DNA of 42,116 nucleotides from Clostridiales bacterium (lineage in GTDB: Bacteria > Bacillota > Clostridia > Oscillospirales > Oscillospiraceae): the NCBI GenBank assembly GCA_021205695.1, contig JAJPXB010000058.1, forward strand, positions 2,339-44,454, read 5' to 3'. Position numbers and translations under genes: made by a program. The notes below the pieces were generated by a model, which saw nothing but the letters and a program-made list of their open reading frames with translations, ran no database searches and was not told the origin of the DNA. Below are positions 18,711 to 28,176 of the stretch, piece by piece (within the stretch, counting starts at the first letter, position 1; every line of letters starts with the position of its first letter).

Positions 18711-18792
18711 GGGGGATTGATGGAATTGGCAGACATGCGAGATTTAGGTTCTCGTGGAGCGATCCGTGAGGGTTCGAGTCCCTTATCCCCCA
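18711..18792 (+). tRNA. tRNA-Leu (anticodon UAG)
   Basis: An 82-nt class II tRNA. The acceptor arms GGGGGAT and ATCCCCC pair over 7 bp with discriminator A. The D-arm region is GATGGAATTGGCAGAC. The anticodon stem CGAGA/TCTCG closes the loop TTTAGGT, giving anticodon UAG (reads CUN). It has the extra-long variable arm expected for Leu and a T-arm AGGGTTCGAGTCCCT. CCA is not encoded (CACGC follows). It is a single gene with its own promoter and terminator. Confidence 0.95.
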
Positions 18793-18795
18793 CGC

Positions 18796-18842
18796 AAAAA
18801 GCCCCGCCGAAACGGCTCTGTGACCGTTCCGGCGGGGTTTTT
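18796..18842. terminator. Bidirectional terminator between tRNA-Leu and pheT
   Basis: AAAAAGCCCCGCCG and AACGG pair with CCGTT and CGGCGGGGTTTTT. There is a T-run on both strands, so it serves the convergent tRNA-Leu and pheST transcripts. Confidence 0.85.
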
Positions 18843-18859
18843 CTGTCTTTGGGGGAAGC

Positions 18860-21547
18860 TCACCGCAGCACTGCGCCGCAGTCCTGCTCCAGCTGGGCGA
18901 GGACGGACTGGATATCGGCGTCCGCCTCGGTGTCGGTGAGGGTGTGGTCCTCCGCCCGGAGGCGCAGGGAGAAGGCCACGGACTTCTTGCCCTCGGGAAT
19001 GGGCTTTCCGGTGTAGATGTCGAACAGCTTGACCTCCTTCACCAGGCCCTTGCCGCCCCTGGAGATGCTGTCCGTCAGGCTGGCCACGGGAACGTCCGTG
19101 TCGCAGACCACGGCGATATCCCGCTCCACGGCGGGGAACTTGGGCAGGGGCAGATAGGTGATCTCCCGCTTCTGGGCCTCCAGCAGCAGGGCGAAGTCCA
19201 GCTGCGCGGCGAACATGGGCGGCTCCACGCCGTAGTTCTCATTCACCAGGGGGTGAACCTGTCCCAGCACGCCCACCAGCTTGCCGTTCACCGTCAGGGT
19301 GGTGCAGCGGCCGGGGTGGAAGGTGGGGTCGTTCTTTTCTGCGGTGAACCGGGCGTTCTCGATGCCCAGGGACTCCAGCACCGTCTCCACGGCGCCTTTA
19401 AAGGAGAAGAAGTCCAGGTTGCCGCCGTAGCCGCCGAGGCAGAGCATCTTCCGCTCGTTGGCCAGCTCCTGGCCCTCCTGAGGGAGATAGATCCGGGCCA
19501 GCTCATAGAGCCGGGCGGAGGGGTTCCGGTGGCTGTAGTTCCGGGCCAGGGTCTCCAGCAGGGAGGGGATGGCGGTGGTGCGCATAATGGAGGTGTCCTC
19601 GCCCAGCGGGTTCAGAATGGTGATGGATTTGCGCCGGGGGTCGTCCTCCGCCATGCGGATCTTGTTGTAATAGCTGGGGGAGATAAAGGAGTAGGTCAAA
19701 ATTTCGCTGTAGCCCAGGCCCCGGCAGATCTGGCCCACATAGTTGGACGCCTTCTGGCTTCGGTTCAGACCGCCCCGGGTAGTCTCCCCGTGCATAAGGG
19801 TGGTGGGCAGGTTGTTGTAGCCGTAGAACCGGGCCACCTCCTCGGCGATGTCGGAGTAGTGGGACACATCGCCCCGCCAGGAGGGGACATAGATGGTGTC
19901 CCCGTCCAGGGTGAAGCCCAGGTCCAGGAGGGTCTTGCGCATCTCCTCCTCCGGGATGTCCGTGCCCAGCAAGGCGTTGACCTTGTCCGGCTCCAGCTTC
20001 AGGGAGGTGGGGGTGAAGTCCTGGGCCACCACGTCGATGACGCCGTCCAGCACCTCGCCGCAGCCCAGCAGCTCCACCAGCTCACAGGCCCGCTCCACGG
20101 CGGGGAGGGTGTTCATGGGGTCAAGGCCCTTCTCATACCGGCCGGAGGCCTCGGTGCGCATGCCCAGGGCGGTGGCGGTCTTGCGGATGGAGACGCCGTT
20201 GAAGTTGGCGGACTCGAAAAATACAGAGGTGGTCTGGTCTGTGATCTCGGAGTTCTCGCCGCCCATGACGCCGGCGATGCAGATGGGCTTCTTCTCGTCG
20301 GCGATGACCAGCATGGTGTCCTTCAGCTTCCGGGCCTTGCCGTCCAGCGTGGTCATGTCCTCTCCGGGATAGGCTCGGCGGACGTTGATGTGGTGGCCCT
20401 CCACACAGGCGAAGTCAAAGGAGTGCATGGGCTGGCCATACTCGATCATGACGTAGTTGGTGATGTCCACGATGTTGTTGATGGGCCGGACGCCGGAGGC
20501 CCGGAGCCGCTCCCGCATCCACTTGGGGGAGGGGCCGATCTTCACATTGCGCACCAGGCGGCCGCAGTACCGGGGGCAGAGATCCGGGTCGAGGATGTCC
20601 ACGTCGGCGTAGTCCACGATGGTGTCCCCGCAGCCCTTCACCTCCGGGGTGTGGAGCTTCAGCTCCTTGCCGAAGGTGACGGCGGCCTCCCGGGCCAGCC
20701 CGATGACGCCCAGGCAGTCCGGGCGGTTGGGGGTGATCTCGAACTCCACCATGTGGTCGTCCAGCCCCAGTACGGCGGGGATGTCGTCCCCTGGCTTGCA
20801 GTCCTCGTTGAGGACGAAAATGCCGTCCTCGATGCAGTTGGGGAACTCCCGCTGCTGGGCGTGGATGTCCGCCGGAGTGAGCACGGTCCCCTCGCCGGTG
20901 TGGTAGCAGATCATGTCCCCGGCGTGGATGTTCTGGCAGTCGGTGGTCGTCTCCGCCTCGCCCTTGCCGGTGTCGATGGTCAGGGCATAGGAGCCGTAGC
21001 CCACCGTCTGGCAGGAGAGCACCCTGGCGGCCACGATCTTGCCATAGATGCGGTGCCCCGGCTGGATGTCCTCCGGGATGGAGGGCTTTTCTCCGGGGAT
21101 GACATGGTAATCCCCCAGGATGGCGGCGGGCTTGACGACGCCATAGGGAAAGTCCCGGGTGTCCAGCCCCAGCTCGGTCAGGGAGCAGAGCATACCGTTG
21201 GACAACACTCCACGGAGCTTGCCCTTGGTGATCTTATGGCCGCCGGGGAGGAGGCTGTTGTGCTTGGCCACAGGGACCAGGTCCCCCTCATGGATGTTCC
21301 AGGCGCCGGTGCAGATCTGGATGGGCACGTCCTCGCCCACGTCCATATCCAGCACCCACATATGGTCGGAGTTGGGGTGCCGCTCCATGGAGAGGATCCG
21401 GCCCACCACTACATTTTTGAACGCGGCGCCGTGGTCCTCCACCGTCTCCACCTTGGAGCCGGAGAGGGTCATGGCCTCGGCAAACGCCTTGTCGCTGACA
21501 GAGCCGCAGTCCACGAACTCATTCAGCCATTTACGGGAAAGTCTCAT
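18860..21547 (-). CDS. pheT: Phenylalanine-tRNA ligase beta subunit, enlarged
   Basis: Forms the alpha2-beta2 PheRS with PheS; the beta subunit carries tRNA-binding and editing domains. 895 residues, about 90-100 longer than usual bacterial PheT. The N-terminal EMAP-like tRNA-binding domain (VVVGRILSMERHPNSDHMWV, LPGGHKITKGKLRG, MLCSLTELGL) is followed at about residues 129-239 by an extra segment, before the usual EDGIFVLNEDCKPG and FEITPNRPDCLGV. The B3/B4 editing region, B5, the core domain (SPSYYNKIRM, LNPLGEDTSIMRTT) and the C-terminal anticodon-binding FDX-ACB (LPKFPAVERDIAVV) are present. It lies 139 bp after pheS. Confidence 0.95.
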   Translation of the reverse strand: MRLSRKWLNEFVDCGSVSDKAFAEAMTLSGSKVETVEDHGAAFKNVVVGRILSMERHPNSDHMWVLDMDVGEDVPIQICTGAWNIHEGDLVPVAKHNSLLPGGHKITKGKLRGVLSNGMLCSLTELGLDTRDFPYGVVKPAAILGDYHVIPGEKPSIPEDIQPGHRIYGKIVAARVLSCQTVGYGSYALTIDTGKGEAETTTDCQNIHAGDMICYHTGEGTVLTPADIHAQQREFPNCIEDGIFVLNEDCKPGDDIPAVLGLDDHMVEFEITPNRPDCLGVIGLAREAAVTFGKELKLHTPEVKGCGDTIVDYADVDILDPDLCPRYCGRLVRNVKIGPSPKWMRERLRASGVRPINNIVDITNYVMIEYGQPMHSFDFACVEGHHINVRRAYPGEDMTTLDGKARKLKDTMLVIADEKKPICIAGVMGGENSEITDQTTSVFFESANFNGVSIRKTATALGMRTEASGRYEKGLDPMNTLPAVERACELVELLGCGEVLDGVIDVVAQDFTPTSLKLEPDKVNALLGTDIPEEEMRKTLLDLGFTLDGDTIYVPSWRGDVSHYSDIAEEVARFYGYNNLPTTLMHGETTRGGLNRSQKASNYVGQICRGLGYSEILTYSFISPSYYNKIRMAEDDPRRKSITILNPLGEDTSIMRTTAIPSLLETLARNYSHRNPSARLYELARIYLPQEGQELANERKMLCLGGYGGNLDFFSFKGAVETVLESLGIENARFTAEKNDPTFHPGRCTTLTVNGKLVGVLGQVHPLVNENYGVEPPMFAAQLDFALLLEAQKREITYLPLPKFPAVERDIAVVCDTDVPVASLTDSISRGGKGLVKEVKLFDIYTGKPIPEGKKSVAFSLRLRAEDHTLTDTEADADIQSVLAQLEQDCGAVLR

Positions 21548-21596
21548 ATAGATTCATGCTCCTATCGTGTTTTGTCAGGAACCCCCCACCTTACTG

Positions 21597-21641
21597 CCTC
21601 CCCTGAACGGGTGTCGGCGTCGCAAAGCGGCAGAGGGGTTG
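21597..21641 (+). repeat. Dispersed palindromic repeat, copy 2 (pheS-pheT gap)
   Basis: The gap between pheS and pheT holds a ~45-nt element with CCCCTGAACGGG and CGCAAAGCGGCAGAGGG. The last 17 nt are identical to the minus strand in the smc-ftsY gap (5745-5788). A second small hairpin (GCCGCCC/GGGCGGC) follows at 21640-21657. Confidence 0.55.
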
Positions 21642-21686
21642 CCGCCCGCAGGGCGGCTCGCAGATGGCCTGCAGGGTTTCTACAGA

Positions 21687-22730
21687 TTAAAACTGCTTCA
21701 AAAACCGCACATCGTTCTCGTACACCAGCCGCAGGTCCTTGATGCCGTACCGCCGCATGGCCAGGCGCTCCACGCCCATACCGAAGGCCCAGCCGGAGTA
21801 GACGTCGGTGTCGATGCCGCAGCCCTCCAGCACCTTGGGGTGAATCATACCGGCGCCCAGCAGCTCGATCCAGCCCTCGCCCTTGCAGACGGAGCATCCC
21901 TTTCCCCTGCACTCAAAGCACTGCATATCCACCTCGCAGGAGGGCTCAGTGAAGGGGAAGTGGTGGGGGCGGAACCGGGTGACGGCGTCGGGGCCGTAGA
22001 GGGCCTTGACCACCTCGTTCAACGTGCCCTTCAGGTCGGCCATGGTGATGCCCTTGTCCACCACCATGCCCTCGATCTGGTGGAACATGGGAGAGTGGGT
22101 GGCGTCCGCCTCGTCCTTCCGGAAGACCCGTCCGGGGGCGATCATGCGGATGGGGGGCTGCTTCTGCTCCATCACCCGGATCTGCATGGGAGAGGTCTGA
22201 GAGCGAAGGAGGACGGCGTCGTTCTTGGGGTCGTCGTGGCCCTCGGTGATATAAAAGGTGTCTGTCCACTCCCGTCCGGGATGCCCCTCGTCGGTGTTCA
22301 GCCGGGTGAAGTTGTAGGCAGCCAGCTCGATCTCCGGACCGTCGGCCACTTCAAAGCCCATGCCGGTGAACACTTCGGTGATCTCGTCCACCACCTTGGT
22401 CAGCGGGTGAATGTGGCCCAGATCGGTGCGCTCGCCGGGGATGGTCACGTCCACCGTCTCGGCGGCCAGTCGCAGCTCCATGGCGGAGTCGGCCAGGGCC
22501 TTCTTCTGGACGGCGATGGCCTCCGTCAGGGTGGTGCGCACCTCGTTGGCCAGCTGACCCACCACCGGACGCTCCTCCGCGGGGAGCTTTCCGGTCTGCT
22601 TCAAAAGGGCGGTCAGCTCGCCCTTTTTGCCCAGGTACTTGACCCGGACGGCGTCCAGGGCGGAGTCTACGTCCGTATTGCGGATGGCCTCCAGGGCCTC
22701 CTCCCGGATTTTTGCCAGTTCTTCCTTCAT
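21687..22730 (-). CDS. pheS: Phenylalanine-tRNA ligase alpha subunit
   Basis: Catalytic subunit of PheRS. 347 residues: an N-terminal helical coiled coil (EEALEAIRNTDVDSALDAVR, LKQTGKLPAEERP) and class II synthetase motifs, with IHPLTKVVDEITEVFTGMGF, motif 2 around RVFRKDEADATHSPMFHQIEGMVV, TEPSCEVDMQ and motif 3 GMGVERLAMRRYGI. A Cys-rich loop (CFECRGKGCSVCKGEGW) resembles the zinc-like loop of many bacterial PheS. Ribosome binding site GGAG, 9 nt upstream. It is controlled by the T-box leader directly upstream and followed by pheT. Confidence 0.97.
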   Translation of the reverse strand: MKEELAKIREEALEAIRNTDVDSALDAVRVKYLGKKGELTALLKQTGKLPAEERPVVGQLANEVRTTLTEAIAVQKKALADSAMELRLAAETVDVTIPGERTDLGHIHPLTKVVDEITEVFTGMGFEVADGPEIELAAYNFTRLNTDEGHPGREWTDTFYITEGHDDPKNDAVLLRSQTSPMQIRVMEQKQPPIRMIAPGRVFRKDEADATHSPMFHQIEGMVVDKGITMADLKGTLNEVVKALYGPDAVTRFRPHHFPFTEPSCEVDMQCFECRGKGCSVCKGEGWIELLGAGMIHPKVLEGCGIDTDVYSGWAFGMGVERLAMRRYGIKDLRLVYENDVRFLKQF

Positions 22731-22788
22731 GTGTGTGACAACTCCTTGTTTGGAATGGGAATAAAAGGCGGAAAGGGACGGTCATGGC

Positions 22789-23036
22789 GAAAAAAATCGC
22801 CTTCCCTCCCGAAAACGGGACGAAAGACGGTCTTCCGCGGTACCACCCGAAATTCACCGGGGCCGCAGCCCCGATGCGCTCTGTCGCCCGGTAACGGCGG
22901 CGTCCCGGCCCGGTCTTTCCCCCGGGCAGCTCCGGAGCGAACCAAGCGGGGGAACGTCTGCCTCTGCTCTCAGCCGGTGGCACAGGCTCTCTGAAAGGGT
23001 GGGTCCCGCTATTTTCTCCTTCATCGCTGTTCAACT
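22789..23036 (-). promoter_or_regulatory. T-box riboswitch leader of pheST
   Basis: Minus-strand leader of about 250 nt with the T-box sequence GGGTGGTACCGCGG (22848-22835), which pairs with the uncharged tRNA acceptor end. It is followed by a terminator stem with CCCG-TTTT-CGGG at its tip, ending at about 22789 in a run of seven T (22796-22790). Stem I near the 5' end has AGCGATGAAGGAGAAAATAG, an AGAG...GCTGAGAGC bulge region and a candidate specifier TTC (22954-22952), matching Phe. Uncharged tRNA-Phe is expected to stabilise the antiterminator and switch on pheST. Confidence 0.92.
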
Positions 23037-23042
23037 CCCTTA

Positions 23043-23071
23043 CTTATATCATAATGGCGGCAAAAATGCAA
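23043..23071 (-). promoter_or_regulatory. SigA promoter of the pheST T-box leader
   Basis: On the minus strand, TTGCAT (23071-23066) and TATAAG (23048-23043), spacer 17 bp, just upstream of the T-box 5' end. Confidence 0.7.
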
Positions 23072-23202
23072 GGAGAATTTGAGCCAAAAAGGGAAAGCCC
23101 GTGGGGGCATCCATTCGCCTCCGCTGTCCCGCCCCGGCGCCGCCTGTTGCGTGGCGATGGCTTTTCGCGCAGCGCCCCCTCCCCGGCAGCCCAAATTTTT
23201 CC

Positions 23203-23231
23203 TTTTCACAGGGGGAATTATGTGATATACT
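23203..23231 (+). promoter_or_regulatory. SigA promoter of the GH13 gene
   Basis: TTTTCA (23203-23208) and TATACT (23226-23231), spacer 17 bp, about 70 nt before the ATG. Confidence 0.55.
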
Positions 23232-23301
23232 GATTGCGTGTCTGCGCCGGACGGGGCGGATGCCCTATCGTAATGACAACATACCGAAAGGGATGAGTGC
23301 C

Positions 23302-25164
23302 ATGTTTGACAACCAGACCTATAACTCCCGAAGCGAGGCGTATAAACGGCCCTACGGAGCGGTGACGCCGGGGACTGTGGTGGAGCTGACGCTCCGCCCG
23401 CTGCGCCGGGAGGGGTTCTCCCGGGGCAAGCTGACCGCCCGGTTCGAGGCGGACAACGACCGGGTCCGGGAGTATCCCATGACCTGGACGGACACTGACC
23501 GGGGCATCGATGTGTTCACCGGTCGTCTGCCGGTGGGAAATTATGTGGGTCTGATCTGGTATTCCTTCCAGCTCACGGGGCTGAACGGCCAGTATCAGGA
23601 GCTCGGCCCCTATCAGCTCACCGTCTATGACCCCACCGACCGGGTGCCGGACTGGTTTGGCCAGGGGGTGTGCTACCAGATCTTCCCCGACCGGTTTCGC
23701 CGGAGCCGGGTGCCCAGCCCCATGGGCATGGTGGGCGGACGCACCGTCCACGGCAACTGGGACAGCGAGCCGGAGTGGCGGCCCAACGAGCGGGGCGAGG
23801 TGCGGAACCGGGACTTCTTCGGCGGCGACCTGAAGGGCGTCCAGGAGAAGCTGGACTATATCGCCTCCCTGGGGGTGGAGACGATCTACTTCTGCCCCAT
23901 CTTCGAGGCGGCGGAGAACCACCGTTACGGGACGGCGAACTACGATCGTGTGGATCCCATGCTGGGTACCAACGCGGATTTTACGTCCTTCTGCCAAGCG
24001 GCCCACGAGCGGGGCATCCGGGTCATTTTAGACGGCGTTTTCAACCATACCGGCTATGTCAGCCGATATTTCAACGGGGACGGCTATTACCCCAATGTGG
24101 GGGCCAGGCAGAGCCGGGAATCCCCTTACTACGACTGGTTCTGCTTCACCAACTGGCCCGACGAATACGAGTCCTGGTGGGGCATCTACTCCCTCCCCGC
24201 TGTCAACGAGCACTGCCCCTCCTACCGGGAATTCATTTTTGGCGGAGCGGACTCGGTGGTGCGGAAGTGGCTCCGGGCGGGGGCGGACGGCTGGCGGCTG
24301 GATGTGGCCGACGAGCTGCCCGACGACTTTATCCAGGGCCTCCACCGGGCGGTCCGGGAGGAGAATCCGGACGCGGTGGTGATCGGAGAGGTCTGGGAGG
24401 ACGGCTCCAACAAGGTGGCATACGGCGTCCGGCGGAAGCACCTGCTGGGCGATCACCTGGACGGGCTGATGAACTATCCCTTCCGCTCCGCCCTGATCGA
24501 CTTTCTCCTGGGAGGCGACGGGGCTGATTTTCGGGAGCGGATGGAGACGATCCGGGAGAATTACCCGCCCTTCGCCTTCTACTCCGCCATGAACGCCCTG
24601 GGCACCCACGACACCCTCCGTATCCTGACCTATCTGGGGGTCGGCTCCCAGCGGTACGAGTGGAGCAAGGAGACCCGTTCCACCTACGTTATGACCGGCC
24701 AGGAGCGGGAGCGGGGCTGGAAGCGGCTCCGGCTGGGGCTGGCGGTGCTGTTCGCCTTCCCGGGCGCGCCCACCATCTACTACGGTGACGAGGCGGGCAT
24801 GACCGGCTTTGAGGACCCCTTCAACCGCCGCCCCTATCCCTGGGGCAATGAGGATCAGGAGATCCTGGCCTACTACCGGGAGCTGGGCCTTCTGCGGAAG
24901 GAAAATGCATGTCTCCGCTCCGGCGGGCTGGTCTGGGGCGACTGTCCGGGGCAGACGGTGTCCTTCGCCCGGACGTTGGAGGGTGAGGCCGTCGCCCTGG
25001 CGGTCAACGCCGGAGATACGCAGGTGGAAATCTCCATCCCCTGGGCCTTCCCCGCTGCCACAGATATGGACAGCGGCGAGGTGGTTCCCGCTGAGGACGG
25101 ACGGCTTTCCCTGACCGTTTCTCCCATGGGTCGCCGCCTGCTGCGGTTCCGGGGGCAGGCGTAG
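23302..25164 (+). CDS. GH13 alpha-glucanase (neopullulanase/maltogenic amylase-like)
   Basis: 620-residue alpha-amylase-family enzyme. There is no signal peptide, so a cytoplasmic role on malto-oligosaccharides or glycogen is likely. About residues 1-110 form a beta-rich N-terminal domain; the barrel starts at DWFGQGVCYQIFPDRF. Conserved regions: DGVFNHTG, GWRLDVADE with nucleophile Asp334, GEVWED with acid/base Glu363, and GTHDT with Asp437. A C-terminal beta domain ends the protein. The start at 23302 is chosen because AAAGGG lies 9-10 nt upstream; an ATG at 23293 is too close to it. It is followed by a strong shared terminator. Exact substrate is not determined. Confidence 0.92.
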   Translation: MFDNQTYNSRSEAYKRPYGAVTPGTVVELTLRPLRREGFSRGKLTARFEADNDRVREYPMTWTDTDRGIDVFTGRLPVGNYVGLIWYSFQLTGLNGQYQELGPYQLTVYDPTDRVPDWFGQGVCYQIFPDRFRRSRVPSPMGMVGGRTVHGNWDSEPEWRPNERGEVRNRDFFGGDLKGVQEKLDYIASLGVETIYFCPIFEAAENHRYGTANYDRVDPMLGTNADFTSFCQAAHERGIRVILDGVFNHTGYVSRYFNGDGYYPNVGARQSRESPYYDWFCFTNWPDEYESWWGIYSLPAVNEHCPSYREFIFGGADSVVRKWLRAGADGWRLDVADELPDDFIQGLHRAVREENPDAVVIGEVWEDGSNKVAYGVRRKHLLGDHLDGLMNYPFRSALIDFLLGGDGADFRERMETIRENYPPFAFYSAMNALGTHDTLRILTYLGVGSQRYEWSKETRSTYVMTGQERERGWKRLRLGLAVLFAFPGAPTIYYGDEAGMTGFEDPFNRRPYPWGNEDQEILAYYRELGLLRKENACLRSGGLVWGDCPGQTVSFARTLEGEAVALAVNAGDTQVEISIPWAFPAATDMDSGEVVPAEDGRLSLTVSPMGRRLLRFRGQA

Positions 25165-25211
25165 CGCAGGCGCTCCCTCCCCGACAGAAATACGATATCT
25201 TTTCGCACACA

Positions 25212-25245
25212 AAGGCTCCGCCGTTTTGGGAAACGGCGGAGCCTT
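25212..25245. terminator. Bidirectional terminator between the GH13 gene and ppdK
   Basis: AAGGCTCCGCCGTTT pairs perfectly with AAACGGCGGAGCCTT around TGGG. Convergent genes lie on both sides; the T-run is short on either strand. Confidence 0.75.
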
Positions 25246-25282
25246 GTCGGTTGTCGGTTGTCTGTTACTTACAGTCTGCTGT

Positions 25283-27899
25283 TTACTTGCGGGAGTTCTT
25301 GATGGCTGCCTGGGCCGCCGCCAGCCGGGCGATGGGCACCCGGAAGGGGCTGCAGGAGACATAGCTCAGGCCGATATCATGACAGAACTCGATGGAGGTG
25401 GGATCTCCGCCGTGCTCGCCGCAGATGCCGATGTGCATATTCGGGCGCACCTGGCGGCCATAGTCCACAGCGATCTTCATCAGGCGGCCCACGCCCCGGC
25501 GATCCAGCCGCTGGAACGGGTCGTGCTCGATGATCTTCCGATCCAGGTAGGTGCCCAGGAACTTGCCGGAGTCGTCACGGGAGAAGCCCCAGGTCATCTG
25601 GGTCAGGTCGTTGGTGCCGAAGCAGAAGAACTCCGCCTCCTCGGCAATGCGGTCGGCGGCCAGCGCAGCGCGGGGCAGCTCGATCATGGTGCCCACCTCG
25701 TAGGGCAGCTCCACACCGGCGGCGGCGATCAGCGGATCGGCGACGCCGGAGATGAGGCCCTTAACGTAGGTCAGCTCGCTCTTGGAGGCCACCAGGGGAA
25801 CCATGATCTCCGATGCCCGTCTCCTTGTAGACGTTGAGGGCGGCCTCGATAATGGCCTGGGTCTGCATCTCGGCAATCTCAGGATACTGGATGGGCAGGC
25901 GGCAGCCCCGCAGGCCCATCATGGGGTTGACCTCCTGGAGGCTGATGACCACGTTCTTCAGGTCGGTGAAGGTCATGCCCATCTCCCGGGCCAGGGCGGC
26001 GATGTCCTCGTCCTCCTGGGGCAGGAACTCGTGGAGCGGGGGGTCCAGCAGGCGGATGGTGACCGGCAGGCCCTTCATCGCCTTGAAGATGCCCTCGAAA
26101 TCGCCCCGCTGCATGGGCAGGATCTTGGCCAGCGCCTTCTTCCGCTGCTCCACGGTGGTGGCGACGATCATCTCTCGGACGGCAGGGATGCGGTCCTCGG
26201 CGAAGAACATATGCTCGGTGCGGGTCAGGCCCACGCCCTCTGCGCCGAAGTTGAGTGCCACGCCTGCGTCGTGGGGGTTGTCCGCGTTGGCGCGGACATC
26301 CATCTGACGATACTTGTCCGCCCACTCCATAATGGTGGCGAAGTCGCCGGAGATGGTGGCCGCCTCGGTGGCCAGCTTGCCCAGGTAGACGTTGCCGGTG
26401 CTGCCGTCGATGGAGATAAAGTCGCCCTCATGGATCTCGTGACCGGCCAGGGTGGCCACCTTGGCCTCCTCGTCCACGATGAGGGAGGCGACGCCGGCCA
26501 CACAGCTCCGGCCCATGCCGCGGGCCACCACGGCGGCGTGAGAGGCGCGGCCGCCCCGGGCGGTCAGGATGCCCTGGGAGACCTGCATCCCCACGATGTC
26601 CTCGGTAGAGGTCTCCTGGCGGACCAGGAGGACGGGCATCTCGCCGGAATGGGCCTCGCAGTCCTCGGCGGTGAAATACACGGCGCCGCAGCCGGCGCCG
26701 GGAGAGGCAGGCACGCCGGTGGCCACAGGGGTGGCGGAGGCCAGGGCCTCCTTGGTAAAGTTGTCGTGGAGGACGGCGTCCAGGCTGTTAGGCTCCAGCA
26801 TGAGCAGCGCCTCCTGCTCGGAGATCATGCCCTCCTTCACCAGGTCAACGGCGATCTTCAGCGCGGCGCCGGGCGTGCGCTTGCCGTTCCGGGTCTGGAG
26901 CATATAGAGGTGTCCGCGCTCGATGGTAAACTCCATGTCCTGCATATCCCGGTAGTGGTTCTCCAGCCGGGTGGCGATGTCCACGAACTCCTCGTAGACG
27001 GCGGGGTTGACCTTCTTCAGCTCGGAGATGTCGGAGGTGCGGCGGATGCCGGCCACCACATCCTCGCCCTGGGCGTTCATCAGGAAGTCGCCGTACAGCT
27101 CCTTCTCGCCGGTGGTGGGGTTACGGGTGAAGGCTACGCCGGTGCCGGAGTCGTCGCCCCAGTTGCCAAAGACCATGGTCTGGACGTTGACGGCGGTACC
27201 CCAGTCGGCGGGAATGTCGTTCATGGCACGATACACCTGAGCACGGGGGTTGTCCCAGCTGCGGAACACGGCACGGACGGCCTCCATGAGCTGGATCTTG
27301 GGGTCCTGGGGGAACTCCTCGCCCATGCGCTCCAGATAGAAGGCCTTGAACTGGCTGACCAGGCTCTGCATATCCTCGGTCTCCAGCTCGGAGTCCAGCT
27401 GGACGCCCTTCTGCTCCTTCACCTGGTCGATGATATCCTCAAAATTCCGCTTGGGCAGCTCCATGACCACGTCGGAGAACATCTGGATGAACCGACGGTA
27501 GGAGTCGTAGACAAAGCGGGGATTTCCGGTCAGCTTCACCAAGCCCTCGGCCACGGTGTCGTTGATGCCCAGGTTCAGGATGGTGTCCATCATGCCGGGC
27601 ATGGAGGCGCGGGCGCCGGAACGGACGGAAACCAGCAGGGGGTTCTCCGGATCGCCGAACTTCTTGCCGTTCTCCTCCTCCAGAGTGGCCAGGTTCTTCA
27701 GGATCTCCGCCTGGATTTCGTCGTTGATCTTGCGGCCGTCCTCATAATACTGAGTGCAGGCCTCAGTGGTAACGGTAAAGCCCTTGGGAACGGGCATTCC
27801 CGCATTGGTCATCTCTGCCAGGTTGGCGCCCTTGCCGCCCAGCAGCTCCCGCATATCCTTGTTGCCTTCGTGGAAGAGGTAAACATACTTCTTGCTCAT
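25283..27899 (-). pseudogene. ppdK: Pyruvate phosphate dikinase, frameshifted
   Basis: PPDK interconverts pyruvate, ATP and Pi with PEP, AMP and PPi. The first frame (27899 to about 25812) has the ATP-grasp region (ELLGGKGANLAEMTNAGMPVP, SVRSGARASMPGMMDT), the swivelling phospho-His domain (GGRASHAAVVARGMGRSCV) and the start of the TIM barrel ([12 protein letters not shown]). The next frame resumes at [10 protein letters not shown] and keeps [28 protein letters not shown] and [10 protein letters not shown] with the catalytic Cys. Against the family a short linker (about 4 codons) is replaced by one base, so about 11 nt are missing near 25811. The rest is fully conserved, so a very recent mutation or a sequence error are both possible. 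Start 27899 has GGAGAG 6 nt upstream. Confidence 0.9.
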
Positions 27900-27930
27900 A
27901 AGCACTCTCCTTTAATCAGTCGTTACGTTT

Positions 27931-27954
27931 AGCCGTCCAGAATCCCGGACGGCT
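27931..27954 (-). other. Hairpin in the ppdK 5' leader
   Basis: AGCCGTCC and GGACGGCT form a perfect 8-bp stem with an 8-nt loop, about 30 nt upstream of the ppdK start. There is no T-run after it on the minus strand. Likely an mRNA-stabilising or regulatory stem. Confidence 0.45.
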
Positions 27955-27988
27955 GTATGTGGGTTGAATCATTTCCTGCACACTACAT

Positions 27989-28017
27989 ATTATAGCGGAG
28001 ATGCCGGGAAGAATCAA
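27989..28017 (-). promoter_or_regulatory. SigA promoter of ppdK
   Basis: On the minus strand, TTGATT (28017-28012) and a perfect TATAAT (27994-27989), spacer 17 bp. It leaves a leader of roughly 80 nt. Confidence 0.8.
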
Positions 28018-28176
28018 TGGATTTTTTGTGATTTTTCCAAAAAAGTCCGGAAGGTAACGGTTCCTTTTCGTCTCCTTTTCCAAATCCATACCATACGAAT
28101 AAAATCCCGCCGGTGCTGTTTTCCGCGCCGGGCGCATAGACTGGGGCAGAGATCGGAACAGGGAGCGTGTTGGCCC

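Noticed and set aside
18711-18792. tRNA-Leu 3' end as an attachment site for the mobile region at the right end
   Set aside because: I could not find a second copy of the tRNA 3' sequence near the accessory region, and nearly 18 kb of core genes lie between.
18944-21742. Long plus-strand open frame (about 930 codons) opposite pheT
   Set aside because: The opposite strand encodes full-length PheT. The plus-strand translation is low complexity (Gly/Val/His/Leu-rich) and typical of GC-rich antisense frames.
25245-25266. Short tandem GTCGGTT repeats after the ppdK terminator
   Set aside because: Only about two and a half imperfect units; no spacer structure, so not a CRISPR or a meaningful satellite. 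No CRISPR array is seen anywhere in the window.
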